64,000 bases of DNA from Micavibrio sp. (GCA_021604545.1 BQJE01000001.1:231444-295443); one strand, 5' to 3'; numbered from the stretch's first letter, positions 40,270 through 49,098 are shown. A program made the numbers and translations. Notes: generated by a model from the letters alone, not told the origin.

Positions 40270-40742
40270 GGCCTCTCATCTTTCACTGTATAATGAGAGC
40301 TTGCCGGCTCCCAAACGTATAGTTTGTAGTCAAAATCATTTTTTTCGTTATCGTAAGCTTGGATGTCCCTGATACCATGTGAGTAAGTATTGGCCAGAGA
40401 AAGATAGCGTGCCTTGATGCGGCCCAGAGAGATCATAGATCGGCCTTTGTCTGCCAGAATTAGATAGGAACACATCTTTTTAGGTGGCGGGCAGTCTTGA
40501 GTGCTGATGATGAATTCGTTGATACCGTCTTCGTTTAGGTCTGTGCCCGCGATTCTTATGTTTTTAGGGGTTATTTCAGGGTTTTTAGCTGTGTTTTGCT
40601 GCGTAAAGAGGGTGATGCTTTTCTGTACGCGCATGGGAACGCTATAGTTAAAGCGTATGTACTCGGCTGCAAAAGCTGAAAAAGCTATTGTAGAACAAAA
40701 GCATAGAAGAAATGTAAAGCTCAGAAATCTGAGAAGTTTCAT
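40266..40742 (-). CDS. small exported protein, first gene of the beta-helix operon
   Basis: A 158-residue protein with a signal peptide (MKLLRFLSFTFLLCFCSTIA, cleavage near AFAA). The mature part contains GTDLNEDGINEFIISTQDC, a calcium-loop-like DxNxDGxxE motif seen in FG-GAP and VCBS-type repeats, and a single C-x6-C pair. It may bind calcium or fold as one propeller blade. Its stop codon overlaps the beta-helix start codon (ATGA), so the genes are translationally coupled. It heads the operon; no promoter is obvious in the 96-bp gap to DUF3126. Confidence 0.75.
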   Translation of the reverse strand: MKLLRFLSFTFLLCFCSTIAFSAFAAEYIRFNYSVPMRVQKSITLFTQQNTAKNPEITPKNIRIAGTDLNEDGINEFIISTQDCPPPKKMCSYLILADKGRSMISLGRIKARYLSLANTYSHGIRDIQAYDNEKNDFDYKLYVWEPASSHYTVKDERP

Positions 40743-40838
40743 CAGTAGCTCACCCTTGCACCCTTTTTTGCACCAATACTTACAATTTTAGCAAATTTTG
40801 ATGCAATCAGGCAAAGAGTTACTGATTTTTAGGTGTTG

Positions 40839-41066
40839 TTAGGCGCTCTCATTTAGGTCAATACTCAGAATAGCCATATTGAAGTTATAGGAGGTATCGC
40901 CGTCTTCTTCATCCTTGTAGATAACGCCAATAAATTCACCATTGATGATAACTTCTACTGAATCTTCAACTTTTTCACGCATTTTGAGGGCGATGCCTTC
41001 ATGTCTGAATATTTTTTGTAAATAGGCCTGAAGCCTGGAGATTTCTTCGGGTTCTATAACGGACAT
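40839..41066 (-). CDS. DUF3126 family protein
   Basis: A 75-residue protein of a family nearly restricted to alphaproteobacteria, of unknown role. The family core is visible from IEPEEISRLQAYLQKIF through VEVIINGEFIGVIYKDEEDG to the C-terminal FNMAILSIDL. The ATG at 41066 has GGAG upstream. It follows the acyltransferase gene by 26 bp in the same direction and is probably the last gene of the olsB-plsC unit. Confidence 0.88.
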   Translation of the reverse strand: MSVIEPEEISRLQAYLQKIFRHEGIALKMREKVEDSVEVIINGEFIGVIYKDEEDGDTSYNFNMAILSIDLNESA

Positions 41067-41092
41067 TGTATTTCTCCTCTATTATTTGCTGT

Positions 41093-41896
41093 TTAGGCTG
41101 CCTGCGTTTGTTCTTGCGTCAGGGCAGGGGTGCTTTCCAGCCCCTTGCTTACTTGCTCATAGCATAGTTTGGCAAGTATTTTTCGATCATTAATATCCGA
41201 GGCCTTGATCGGTGGATGGAATTTTAAGACAACCGTTGCGCCTGAAGTCTTGGCAAAGCGCCAAAGATGGTCGGGCAATTCGGTGGTCATGTCGACATGC
41301 CAGGCATATAAATCACGGTCATCCTGGGTTTCTATCGCATGACCGTCGACGGTTTCGAGTTGTACGGTTATGGGTTGCACGACCATATCCTTGTTGTCAC
41401 CAATATAGGCGATCGAAAAAAGACTGGATTTAAAAGGGAGAACACTTTTGCCATCTGTCGAAGTGCCTTCAGGGAAAATGATCAGGCTTTTGCCTTCGTT
41501 CAGTGTGGTTTCCAGAGCGTTTGTTTCTTTTGCGGCATCAACGCGGGAGCGGCTGATGAAAGCAGTTTGTTGTAATTTGCACAACAGGCCAAAAAGCGGC
41601 CAGCTTTCCACCTCGGCTTTGGCGACGAAAGAGGCTTTCAGAACGCTGCCGATAACCTCGATATCCAGGTAGGACATGTGGTTGCTCATATAGAGCGTCT
41701 GACTATCCGTATAGGGTGTGCCTTCTATGCGATATTTAATGCCAAATGTCATGCGGACACAATTATGCCAGAGGCGGGGCATAATATAGGAGGCCGGGCC
41801 TTTATAGAGGAGAACGAATGCACCTTGAACGATAATAATGAATACACACAGCACGGCAAAAACAGCCAGCTTGCAGCCAGCGATAAAACTACGCAT
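41093..41896 (-). CDS. 1-acyl-sn-glycerol-3-phosphate acyltransferase (PlsC/OlsA-like)
   Basis: Inner-membrane lipid acyltransferase. One N-terminal membrane segment (LAVFAVLCVFIIIVQGAFVL) precedes the catalytic motif NHMSYLDIEVIG (H-x4-D) near residue 72 and FPEGTSTDGKSVLPFKSSLF near 140. At 267 residues it fits PlsC and OlsA. Because its start overlaps the stop of an OlsB-like acyltransferase (TAATG), the second acylation of ornithine lipid is a strong alternative to phosphatidic acid synthesis; sequence alone cannot decide. Confidence 0.9.
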   Translation of the reverse strand: MRSFIAGCKLAVFAVLCVFIIIVQGAFVLLYKGPASYIMPRLWHNCVRMTFGIKYRIEGTPYTDSQTLYMSNHMSYLDIEVIGSVLKASFVAKAEVESWPLFGLLCKLQQTAFISRSRVDAAKETNALETTLNEGKSLIIFPEGTSTDGKSVLPFKSSLFSIAYIGDNKDMVVQPITVQLETVDGHAIETQDDRDLYAWHVDMTTELPDHLWRFAKTSGATVVLKFHPPIKASDINDRKILAKLCYEQVSKGLESTPALTQEQTQAA

Positions 41897-42747
41897 TAGA
41901 CAGTGCCCCGTGCCGTTCCGCCCATGAAAGCGGCGATGTCCTGTAGGGGTTCTTTTCCGCCCGGCATAGGTTTTTGATTTTTGCGCTCATAGTGCGCGCG
42001 ATAGCGCTGGGTCATGGCATCGGTTGGCATGACGATAAACACATCCGTCGTATTGAATTGTGGGTCAATGACAGCGCCGTCACCAACTTTGGCACCGATC
42101 CGCAAATAGCCTTTTAGCAAAGGTGGCAGTTCATTGAAAACTACTTTCGGGTCTAATTCATCCTTGGGGATGATGTCCATGTTGATATAGCGATGTTCTA
42201 ACGCGCGGACGCGAATGTTATCCGGGGCCATGTGGTAGTGGTACATATAAGATAGCGGCCTTGAGATATTGGTAACTTCAGTGCCATGTAGAGAGCCGCA
42301 GCCAAAGAGCAGTCCAATATTGTGTTCGGTAATGTAGCCACCAATACCCTGCCAGAGAAGTTGCAGGACAGGGCGCGATCTAAATTCCGGTAAGACGCAG
42401 GAGCGACCAAGTTCGAGAAGCGATATATCTGCGTTAAGAATGGTAGAGAGGTCATATTCGCCGCTGGAATAAAAACCGCCATGATTGTCTGCGGCGTCGC
42501 GTTGTAAAAGGCGATATGTGCCGACAATTCTTTCCTTGCCGGATGAGTTATCAATCACCACCAGATGATCGGCGATTTCATCGAGATCATCCATATCCCG
42601 GCGGCGTTTAGTCATTTCGGAGGTTGGGGTGGCATCGTATTCTTCATAGAACACCTGATAGCGCAGGCGCTGAGCCTCCTCTATCTCCTCGTGAGATCTT
42701 GCCAGTCTCACAGAAACCGTTTCGATATCAGTTTTTTTTGTCGTCAT
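41896..42747 (-). CDS. GNAT-fold acyltransferase, OlsB-like
   Basis: Resembles L-ornithine N-alpha-acyltransferase, which transfers a 3-hydroxyacyl chain from ACP to ornithine, and the related proteins often labelled hemolysin-like. Family blocks are RLRYQVFYEEYDA near residue 28, RDMDDLDEIADHLVVID near 50, IVGTYRLLQRDAA near 75 and LELGRSCVLPEFRSRPVLQL near 110, the acyl-donor binding core. The C-terminal region VFNELPPLLKGYLRIGAKVG is also characteristic. The coupling with a PlsC/OlsA-like gene makes ornithine lipid synthesis the best guess, which would provide phosphorus-free membrane lipid. Confidence 0.85.
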   Translation of the reverse strand: MTTKKTDIETVSVRLARSHEEIEEAQRLRYQVFYEEYDATPTSEMTKRRRDMDDLDEIADHLVVIDNSSGKERIVGTYRLLQRDAADNHGGFYSSGEYDLSTILNADISLLELGRSCVLPEFRSRPVLQLLWQGIGGYITEHNIGLLFGCGSLHGTEVTNISRPLSYMYHYHMAPDNIRVRALEHRYINMDIIPKDELDPKVVFNELPPLLKGYLRIGAKVGDGAVIDPQFNTTDVFIVMPTDAMTQRYRAHYERKNQKPMPGGKEPLQDIAAFMGGTARGTV

Positions 42748-42800
42748 TGTATTGTTTATTTAGCCACTTCAGCGGCACATTTTTGGGTCTGTCTCTTGTT

Positions 42801-42830
42801 TTGCATATGCAATCAGGTCATCCTAGGATG
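42801..42830. promoter_or_regulatory. two perfect 12-bp palindromes in a divergent promoter region
   Basis: TTGCATATGCAA at 42801-42812 and CATCCTAGGATG at 42819-42830, six bases apart, lie between the OlsB-like gene and the phosphatase gene, 54 and 90 bp from their start codons respectively. They are candidate operators for one or both genes. Confidence 0.4.
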
Positions 42831-42920
42831 CGTCACACGAGAGCACAAGGCATTTATTAGATTATGTGTAACCCTGACTACCAGCCCCTTTCGGGCAATA
42901 TGTGGTTATGACGGAGTTTT

Positions 42921-43409
42921 ATGGCGATGTATAGCATTCTTTTTGTTTGCACCGGGAACATCTGCCGTTCCCCGACGGCTGAAGCGGTTTTTAAGCATTA
43001 TGTAAGAGAGCGGGATTTATCCGGGCATTTTTACGTCGATTCAGCCGGGACGCAGGGCTACCACATTGGCTGCGGTCCGGATTATCGCTCTGTTAAGGCA
43101 GCGCGAGTTGGCGGTGTGATGATGGAGGGGCAGCAGGCGCGCAAGGTTAAAAAGGATGATTTCGATAAATTTGATCTGATTTTGGCGCTGGATCGGGGGC
43201 ATTATATGGAGTTGCGCGATATTGCCCCGGCTGGCGGGAAGGGGGCGGAGTTGTCGTTGTTGCTCGATTATCACGACGATTATAAAGGACAAGATGTGCC
43301 CGATCCGTATTACGGTGAAGAGGAAGACTTTGAGCAGACTTATAATATGATTGCTGCAGGCGTTGACGGGTTGCTTGATTATCTGGTTAAAGACTTAGAT
43401 CTGGAATAG
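42921..43409 (+). CDS. low-molecular-weight protein-tyrosine phosphatase
   Basis: Cytoplasmic phosphatase of 162 residues. The active-site loop CTGNICRSP (C-x5-R-S) is at about residues 10-18 and the general acid Asp in VPDPYYG near 131. These are the defining residues of the family. It could act on bacterial tyrosine kinases of polysaccharide export or on small phospho-molecules, including arsenate-reductase-like roles, but no kinase or ars gene is adjacent. The ATG at 42921 is preceded by GGAG; another ATG two codons later is possible. A tRNA-Arg gene follows 2 bp after the stop. Confidence 0.92.
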   Translation: MAMYSILFVCTGNICRSPTAEAVFKHYVRERDLSGHFYVDSAGTQGYHIGCGPDYRSVKAARVGGVMMEGQQARKVKKDDFDKFDLILALDRGHYMELRDIAPAGGKGAELSLLLDYHDDYKGQDVPDPYYGEEEDFEQTYNMIAAGVDGLLDYLVKDLDLE

Positions 43410-43411
43410 AT

Positions 43412-43488
<77 letters not shown>

Positions 43489-43515
43489 TTATGGTTCGAC
43501 AAAAAGCTTAATGAG

Positions 43516-43582
43516 GGCAAGCGAACGCGCAGGCCGAATTTAGCGCTTGCCACTTTGGTAGGGACAAAGCCCCGCACCAAAG
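43516..43582. other. two stem-loops downstream of tRNA-Arg(CCU)
   Basis: GGCAAGCG (43516-43523) pairs with CGCTTGCC (43544-43551), and CTTTGGT (43553-43559) with ACCAAAG (43576-43582). They lie back to back in the 120-bp gap. No strong T-run follows, so this may be a structured trailer or small RNA rather than a terminator. Confidence 0.35.
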
Positions 43583-43609
43583 AAATCCCGCCGGGGAGGG
43601 GCATTTGTT

Positions 43610-45037
43610 TTATTCGAGATTTGAGGAAGGAGGGGCTTCGTTGTGTCCGTTGTCTCGTTTTTGTAATTTGGTTTTAAGGGTTCGGACTCTCAGTATTCTA
43701 TTGTGGTATTGCTGTTCACTTTCTGCCAAGGCATGTTCTTCTTCGGCCAGTTGTAGGGCGACATCAACTTTTTTTGCTCGTCTACTTTCTAGCTGATCAT
43801 GGTTATGCGAAAAATCTTTGAATAGTTCCTGAATGGCTTTCGTTGCAAACCCAGATGAGATAATAATATGCAGCGCCGCCATGCTAAAGTCAGAACGAGC
43901 CTGTATGGTGTTGCCTACGCCATAGTTGGTAATGCCGGATGAAAGATAGTCAGCCCCTTGGCTTCCTTCCTTAAATATAAAATATCCCTGAAGCAGAACA
44001 TTGCATTGCGTCCAGAATGTCCATATCGCTGCACGCCCTTTCGCATTTTCAACTGCATCGGCTTCCTGGGACAAGGGGTCTTCATTTTCGCTTTTTATTT
44101 TAAAAATAGTTTTTAGGCCCGACTTGGTCGCATACCAGGCGTGTTTTGATACTTCACGGGTATTATAGGCAAAGTGCCCAGAATCATATACGTTTTCAGC
44201 AGCATCCATGACAAGCTTGGCTCCTCCCCTGAAGGGGTTGAGAAAGCCAAGAACATGAATTGTGGTTTTCCCAAATACTTTTATGGTTGTGCCTACGGTA
44301 TTCAATATATTTTTACCTACCGCTGCCGCATCTTCCAGACTAACGTTTGCAAGCCTGTTGCCTGTATGTTCAATAGCTTTGCGCAGTTTTTTTTCAATCG
44401 GGTAGATGATAGGTTCTGCTTTAAAGTCATTGGGGTTTATATCATCAGGCAAGCCTTCAAATTCCAGGCGAAATTTTGAGTGGAGTTCTCGCCCTAATTC
44501 TTTTTCGAGCTTTGTCCGTTCTTCCGGCGCTAACTCTTCTCCGGTAAAAAGCTTTTTATGTCGATGTATGAGGGAGCCAAGCCTTTTGAGGGTTCTGTGG
44601 TTTTGCCAGATTTGACTTAGAAGAGTGCTGGAAATAATTGAAGTTGCTATTAGTGCATCTTCCGAGTCATCGATATGCTGTAAATCTTCTTCAGAGAGTG
44701 AGGTCTCGACAGGTGCCGGAGCTTCACTAACCAGTGGGGTTTCAAGCAGCTGCGGATCTAAAATATGCTGTATATCTGATATTTCGAAGTCAAAGGTTGG
44801 AATTTGGCTAAGGTAGACAAGGGTGCCTATTGGCACGCTATTGGAGATCATCTCTCCAGTGATTCCCTCTAATAAATCCGTACCTTTGTTGTGGTGATAT
44901 AAAAAAGCAATTTTAACAGCTTCTACTGGCTTAAGAAGTTTCCCCTTTTTGGTTTCGCCCACGGGCAGGACCTCTTCCTCATCAGAAGTATCAAGGGTGC
45001 TTTCAGTAGCAAGTTCGATGTCGTCTTGCGCCGCCAT
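43610..45037 (-). CDS. hypothetical protein, 475 residues
   Basis: A large orphan without a signal peptide. The N-terminus is acidic (ESTLDTSDEEEVLPVGE), followed by helical regions, a predominantly helical charged section near 165-240 (APEERTKLEKELGRELHSKF) and a moderately hydrophobic stretch near 355-375 (AAIWTFWTQCNVLLQGYFIF) that could be a membrane or buried helix. The C-terminal 70 residues look like a coiled coil (ALQLAEEEHALAESEQQYHN). I recognise no family. Both flanking genes are separated by gaps of 120 to 190 bp, so it is probably monocistronic. Confidence 0.65.
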   Translation of the reverse strand: MAAQDDIELATESTLDTSDEEEVLPVGETKKGKLLKPVEAVKIAFLYHHNKGTDLLEGITGEMISNSVPIGTLVYLSQIPTFDFEISDIQHILDPQLLETPLVSEAPAPVETSLSEEDLQHIDDSEDALIATSIISSTLLSQIWQNHRTLKRLGSLIHRHKKLFTGEELAPEERTKLEKELGRELHSKFRLEFEGLPDDINPNDFKAEPIIYPIEKKLRKAIEHTGNRLANVSLEDAAAVGKNILNTVGTTIKVFGKTTIHVLGFLNPFRGGAKLVMDAAENVYDSGHFAYNTREVSKHAWYATKSGLKTIFKIKSENEDPLSQEADAVENAKGRAAIWTFWTQCNVLLQGYFIFKEGSQGADYLSSGITNYGVGNTIQARSDFSMAALHIIISSGFATKAIQELFKDFSHNHDQLESRRAKKVDVALQLAEEEHALAESEQQYHNRILRVRTLKTKLQKRDNGHNEAPPSSNLE

Positions 45038-45229
45038 GAATAATGAAGTCCTTATAATTTATGTTTTCAACTACGTAAAAATGTGCGTGATTTAAACACA
45101 AATCGCTACAAATTACAAATTATGGGAAAGGTTGTGGCGATACTACGTATTGAAGGGCATTATTTACCCGCTATTCGCTTCACGTGAAACAAAAGGGGAG
45201 CAAAATATACTGCTGATTTTATAGGATAA

Positions 45230-46462
45230 TTACCGGATATACAGGTGGACTTCGTTGGTCGTCGCCTGTGGATTATCGGTATAGGACAGGTCGATCCGCT
45301 CCAGCGGCAGGCCCATCTGGGTTAGCGTCCGTAAAACACGCTCGGCATTGCGGCGGGCGCGGGTGCTCTCGATTGCGACCTGGGCAGCGTTGCCTTGTGT
45401 TGGATTAACAGCTACCAGCTCAAAACGGGCATTGGGGTAGCGATCAAGCGCTTCATTGACAGCCATATATACGGCTTGTTCGTACTCAACATCCGGACGA
45501 TCAAAGCGGATTTTAACCAAAGGCCGCGCTGTTGTTAGGCCGGTACTGGATTGTGCCGGCGAAGGTGTAAGGGCTGCAGAGCTGCCGGCGCTGATGCTCG
45601 GAGCAGGAATAGAGCGGGTACTTTGACCGGATGCGCCGGGCTCGAAAGGTGTAACGCTTGAAAACGGGCGGTTGGCCAGGCTTTTGCCGTAGAGATCGCC
45701 ATTGGTCACGGCCAGAGCCAGCGCGCGCAAATTGTGGCGCTCAGAACCGAGATAGGCCGTCGTGCGTGTAATATCATCATTCACATTGTTCAAAACACGC
45801 TCAATCAGAACCAGCGTGTTGTTGATTGAATCTTCAAGCTGGGCCAGGTCGACGTGATCTTCTTCAACTGCACCGGACACACTATAGGCGGCGCGTGTAT
45901 TTTCGAGCAGGAATGAAGCTTCTGAGGCGACCCGTGCAGCATCGACGGCCAGCTCATTAAGGCGCGCAACATCTGTAGAAAGATCTTCCAGATTACGCTC
46001 TGCCGCACCGATTTTTTGCACAAGACGCGGGTTGCCGGGGGTTGTGCCGGACTGAAGCTGTGTATTGATGGTGGCGATATTGGCGTAGTATTCAGCTGCT
46101 TTGCCTTCGCCGGATCTTTCCAGATTACGAAGATTGCCGGAAATGCCGGTGATATTGCCTTGAACCTTGGCGAGATCGCTTTGCAGTTCTGTCACTTTGG
46201 CGCTAACGATTGTTTGCGTTGGCTTGAAATAGGAGCTGCCGGTGATTTCGTTGGCCTTAATATCGCGGGTCCTTACAGGCTTTGTATATACCTGATCCCT
46301 GACTTTTTTGGGAAATGGATCAATCAGGACAGGGGCACCGGAGGCTCTTTGAGCCTGCGCATCCGCCGGAGTTAAAGTCATAATTGCACCGCAAAACACT
46401 GCGCCGGACAAAAGCAGGGCAGAGTTCCGGAAGAACCTATTTTTGGGGGATTTTTTAATCAT
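45230..46462 (-). CDS. exported coiled-coil protein with OmpA-like C-terminus
   Basis: A 410-residue envelope protein. The ATG at 46462 gives a signal peptide (KNRFFRNSALLLSGAVF, cleavage near ADAQA); the longer frame to 46576 is less likely. A helical, coiled-coil region at about 85-240 (VTELQSDLAKVQGNITGISG) is followed by a Ser/Pro linker and a C-terminal domain containing ARRNAERVLRTLTQMGLPLE and ending EVHLYIR. That pattern recalls OmpA-type peptidoglycan-binding domains, but the usual Asp/Arg residues are not all clear. It may link the outer membrane and wall. No partner genes are adjacent. Confidence 0.65.
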   Translation of the reverse strand: MIKKSPKNRFFRNSALLLSGAVFCGAIMTLTPADAQAQRASGAPVLIDPFPKKVRDQVYTKPVRTRDIKANEITGSSYFKPTQTIVSAKVTELQSDLAKVQGNITGISGNLRNLERSGEGKAAEYYANIATINTQLQSGTTPGNPRLVQKIGAAERNLEDLSTDVARLNELAVDAARVASEASFLLENTRAAYSVSGAVEEDHVDLAQLEDSINNTLVLIERVLNNVNDDITRTTAYLGSERHNLRALALAVTNGDLYGKSLANRPFSSVTPFEPGASGQSTRSIPAPSISAGSSAALTPSPAQSSTGLTTARPLVKIRFDRPDVEYEQAVYMAVNEALDRYPNARFELVAVNPTQGNAAQVAIESTRARRNAERVLRTLTQMGLPLERIDLSYTDNPQATTNEVHLYIR

Positions 46463-46689
46463 GTATTTTTTGAATGCCTGTTTCGACCTATAGACCAGTG
46501 AGATGTAACAGTATTTGAACCACGCAAAACGATTACTCTTCCTGCCTAGCATTACCTCTAAGCACTGTTCTGTCAAGCAGGTAGAGCGTTTTTATGGAGA
46601 AAAAAACCGGGTGTGGGTTTGCGGCCCTGCGGGTGCTTGCATTCATTTTGCATTTCGCGTAGTGTCTGCCGCACTTTACAGCCAAATAT

Positions 46690-46766
46690 GCGCCCGTAGC
46701 TCAACTGGATAGAGCGTCTGACTACGAATCAGGAGGTTAGGGGTTCGAATCCCTTCGGGCGCACCA
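46690..46766 (+). tRNA. tRNA-Arg(ACG)
   Basis: A 77-nt cloverleaf with encoded CCA: acceptor GCGCCCG with CGGGCGC, anticodon loop CTACGAA giving ACG (A34 is normally edited to inosine) and T arm AGGGG-TTCGAAT-CCCTT. It converges with the cfa gene, whose stop lies 11 bp beyond. Confidence 0.95.
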
Positions 46767-46777
46767 TTCCCCTCAAC

Positions 46778-48058
46778 TTAAGCCGCTTTCTTCTGCTTGT
46801 TTTCCAGCGCTTTTAATTTCTGCTCTGTCTCAAAGATATAATCACGAGTGAGGCCAGCGGCGTCGCGGGTGCGGGCGAGTTGCATTTGAAAGACCATTTG
46901 CGGGCCGGTTCTGAAGGTCATTTCACAGGTGGTCAGGTAAAATTCCCACATCCGGCAAAAACGCTCATCATAAAGGTCGCTGATTTTGTCGCGGTTGTTC
47001 TGGAAGCGTTTGTTCCATTCGGCGAGCGTATCGGCGTAATGCACGCGCAGCACTTCGACATCACTGACCCAGAGGCGCTGGCGTTCGGTGGCGCTAAAAA
47101 CTTCCGACATGGCAGGGGAATAACCGCCGGGGAAAATATATTTTCTGATCCACGGGCTGGTGGTTGATGGCGGGCTCATGTGACCGATGGAATGCAAAAG
47201 GGCGATGCCGTCATCATTTAGCAGATCATAGACATGTTTAAAAAATTCATCGTAACGCGTGGTGCCGACATGTTCGAACATGCCCACGGATATAATGCGG
47301 TCGAACGGCCCTTTGACTTTGCGGTAATCTAACAGTTCGAATTTTACGCGATCCGACAGGCCTTCAGCTTCTGCGCGCTCGACGGCGATTTTGTGTTGTT
47401 CTTCGGATAGTGTAACGCCGAGAATTTCGACATTGGCGTGCTTTGCCAGATCCAGCGCTAACCCGCCCCAGCCGCAGCCGATATCAAGGATGCGCTGGCC
47501 GTCTTCGAGTTTTAATTTTGCAGCGAGGTGACGTTTCTTTTTCTCTTGTGCCTGCTCTAGGGTTTCATTGCCGTCTTCAAAATAGGCGCAGGAATATTGC
47601 ATGTCTTCATCGAGGAAGAGTTTGTAGAGCTCTGCCGAGAGATCATAATGATGTGCTACATTTTTCTGGGCTTTGCCAATCGGGTTGTGTTGTTGAATGC
47701 CACGCAAGATGCGCCATGTTTTGCGCAGGACTTGTTGGAGTGGATAGGAGGCCATTGAGCGACGGTTGAGCGAAAACAGTCCAAGAAAATCTTTGAGGGT
47801 CGAGCCGTCTTCGAACGCCATTGTGCCATCCATGTAAGACTCGCCAGCGTAAAGATCGGGATTGCGGAAAAGTTTCAACGGCAAATTCGGGTCGGTCATG
47901 CGCACTGTTACGACAGGGTTTTCGGTTCCTTTGAATTCTGTGACCTCTTCATTGGAGTCGATCAGGCGCAATGTGCCTACTTGTATAAAGCGTGTCAGCA
48001 TATTGGAGAGCAGGGTTTTTCCCAGTTTTTGCAGGGGTGTCAGTGTCGTTTTGGCCAT
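46778..48058 (-). CDS. cfa: cyclopropane-fatty-acyl-phospholipid synthase
   Basis: Transfers a methylene group from S-adenosylmethionine to unsaturated acyl chains of membrane phospholipids. The 426 residues match the family. Visible are the N-terminal lipid-binding-like domain (DLYAGESYMDGTMAFEDGS), AHHYDLSAELYKLFLDEDMQ at about 136-155, MQYSCAYFEDGNETLEQAQ, the SAM motif ILDIGCGWGGLALDLA near 196, and VGMFEHVGTTRYDEFF near 263. The C-terminus has the expected Trp/Tyr-rich helices. The ATG at 48058 is standard. Such enzymes act at the inner leaflet, often in stationary phase. Confidence 0.95.
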   Translation of the reverse strand: MAKTTLTPLQKLGKTLLSNMLTRFIQVGTLRLIDSNEEVTEFKGTENPVVTVRMTDPNLPLKLFRNPDLYAGESYMDGTMAFEDGSTLKDFLGLFSLNRRSMASYPLQQVLRKTWRILRGIQQHNPIGKAQKNVAHHYDLSAELYKLFLDEDMQYSCAYFEDGNETLEQAQEKKKRHLAAKLKLEDGQRILDIGCGWGGLALDLAKHANVEILGVTLSEEQHKIAVERAEAEGLSDRVKFELLDYRKVKGPFDRIISVGMFEHVGTTRYDEFFKHVYDLLNDDGIALLHSIGHMSPPSTTSPWIRKYIFPGGYSPAMSEVFSATERQRLWVSDVEVLRVHYADTLAEWNKRFQNNRDKISDLYDERFCRMWEFYLTTCEMTFRTGPQMVFQMQLARTRDAAGLTRDYIFETEQKLKALENKQKKAA

Positions 48059-48188
48059 TGTTTTCCCTTTTTGTGAATGGCTCTAGTAATAGAGTATTTT
48101 GAGGCTTTGCGGTAGAAAAATATTCTAAATGACTATGTTTGTTGTCTAATTATGTGTCCTAAGGGCCATAAAAAAGTGAAATGCACCG

Positions 48189-48219
48189 TTGACATAAGGG
48201 CTTGACGTAACTAACGTCA
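48189..48219 (+). promoter_or_regulatory. sigma-70-type promoter overlapping a palindrome
   Basis: TTGACA at 48189-48194 is followed after 17 bp by TAACGT at 48212-48217. The palindrome TGACGTAACTAACGTCA at 48203-48219 covers the spacer and the -10 site, as a repressor operator would. The regulated gene would be the pentapeptide-repeat orphan starting at 48262. Confidence 0.5.
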
Positions 48220-48261
48220 GCAAAGTTTTCACAATTCATTTTTGAGTAAAGGAATAAACCA

Positions 48262-49098
48262 ATGAGCGCGACAGCAACAATGCCGGCACCGGAAGAAGCA
48301 CCTAAAGAAGGTGAAAAAGTAAAAAAGGATGAGCAGCCGGAAGCGGGTTATGCTCAGGCAGAGGAAACCCCTAAAGAAACGGCTGTAACTGTAACCAAGG
48401 GTCTCCATGAGATGAGCCCTGAAGAGCAAACAGTTTTTGCGATTAAAACACTTAAGCAAAAGGATGGGCCTGGCGCTTTAAATACAGCTATTCTTGATGC
48501 TAAAGGTAAAGCCAAGAAAGCTAAAACAGTGTTGCCACCAATTTATGTGGATGTAGAAGATATACGGGGCGTTGTAATAAGAGACGCTATTGATGGGCTT
48601 GAAGTTGTCCTTGATTACGCCAATACCAAAGATAAGTCTTTTGGTATATCCCTCGACACCAAGAAACTTCTTATGGCCGGGAAGGTTGAGACGCATAATA
48701 GAGCTATGGCAAAAGCTAGAGCCAAAGACCCTAGCTTTGAATTGCGTATTGCTGGCAATGGATTGCAGAATGCAGATCTGACAGGCATTGATTTTGAAGG
48801 GGTCATTTTAACTGATGCTAATTTTGGGGCTACGATTTTGAAGGATGCTAAATTTAAGGGTGCATTGCTTGTTGATACAAAATTCACCGATGCGGAAGCT
48901 AAAACATCTGCCGATGTGACGGGTGCAACAGGGTTTACGGTAGAGCAATTGTCCGAGGCCAAGACGTTGCCCAAAGTTTTGCCTGAAGGCATCACAGCAG
49001 AAGATATTAAAGCTTATAAAAAGAAGATTGTAGATCTCGTTAAAGCAGCGAATGCTGCTGCATCTGATGCACCGGGTCTTGATGAAGGTCCAGGCTAG
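48262..49098 (+). CDS. orphan protein with a short pentapeptide-repeat segment
   Basis: A 278-residue cytoplasmic protein. The first 45 residues are a Pro/Glu/Lys-rich, probably disordered tail. Residues about 165-215 hold about eight pentapeptide-repeat-like units with the A(D/N)LXX pattern (NADLTGIDFEG, DANFGATILKDAKFKGALL), which would form a short right-handed quadrilateral helix. The C-terminal helix region ends LDEGPG, like the Tat-signal protein at 18195-18839. No function is assigned; pentapeptide proteins vary from DNA-gyrase mimics to scaffolds. The ATG has GGAATAAACC upstream, and a strong terminator follows, so it is monocistronic. Confidence 0.75.
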   Translation: MSATATMPAPEEAPKEGEKVKKDEQPEAGYAQAEETPKETAVTVTKGLHEMSPEEQTVFAIKTLKQKDGPGALNTAILDAKGKAKKAKTVLPPIYVDVEDIRGVVIRDAIDGLEVVLDYANTKDKSFGISLDTKKLLMAGKVETHNRAMAKARAKDPSFELRIAGNGLQNADLTGIDFEGVILTDANFGATILKDAKFKGALLVDTKFTDAEAKTSADVTGATGFTVEQLSEAKTLPKVLPEGITAEDIKAYKKKIVDLVKAANAAASDAPGLDEGPG

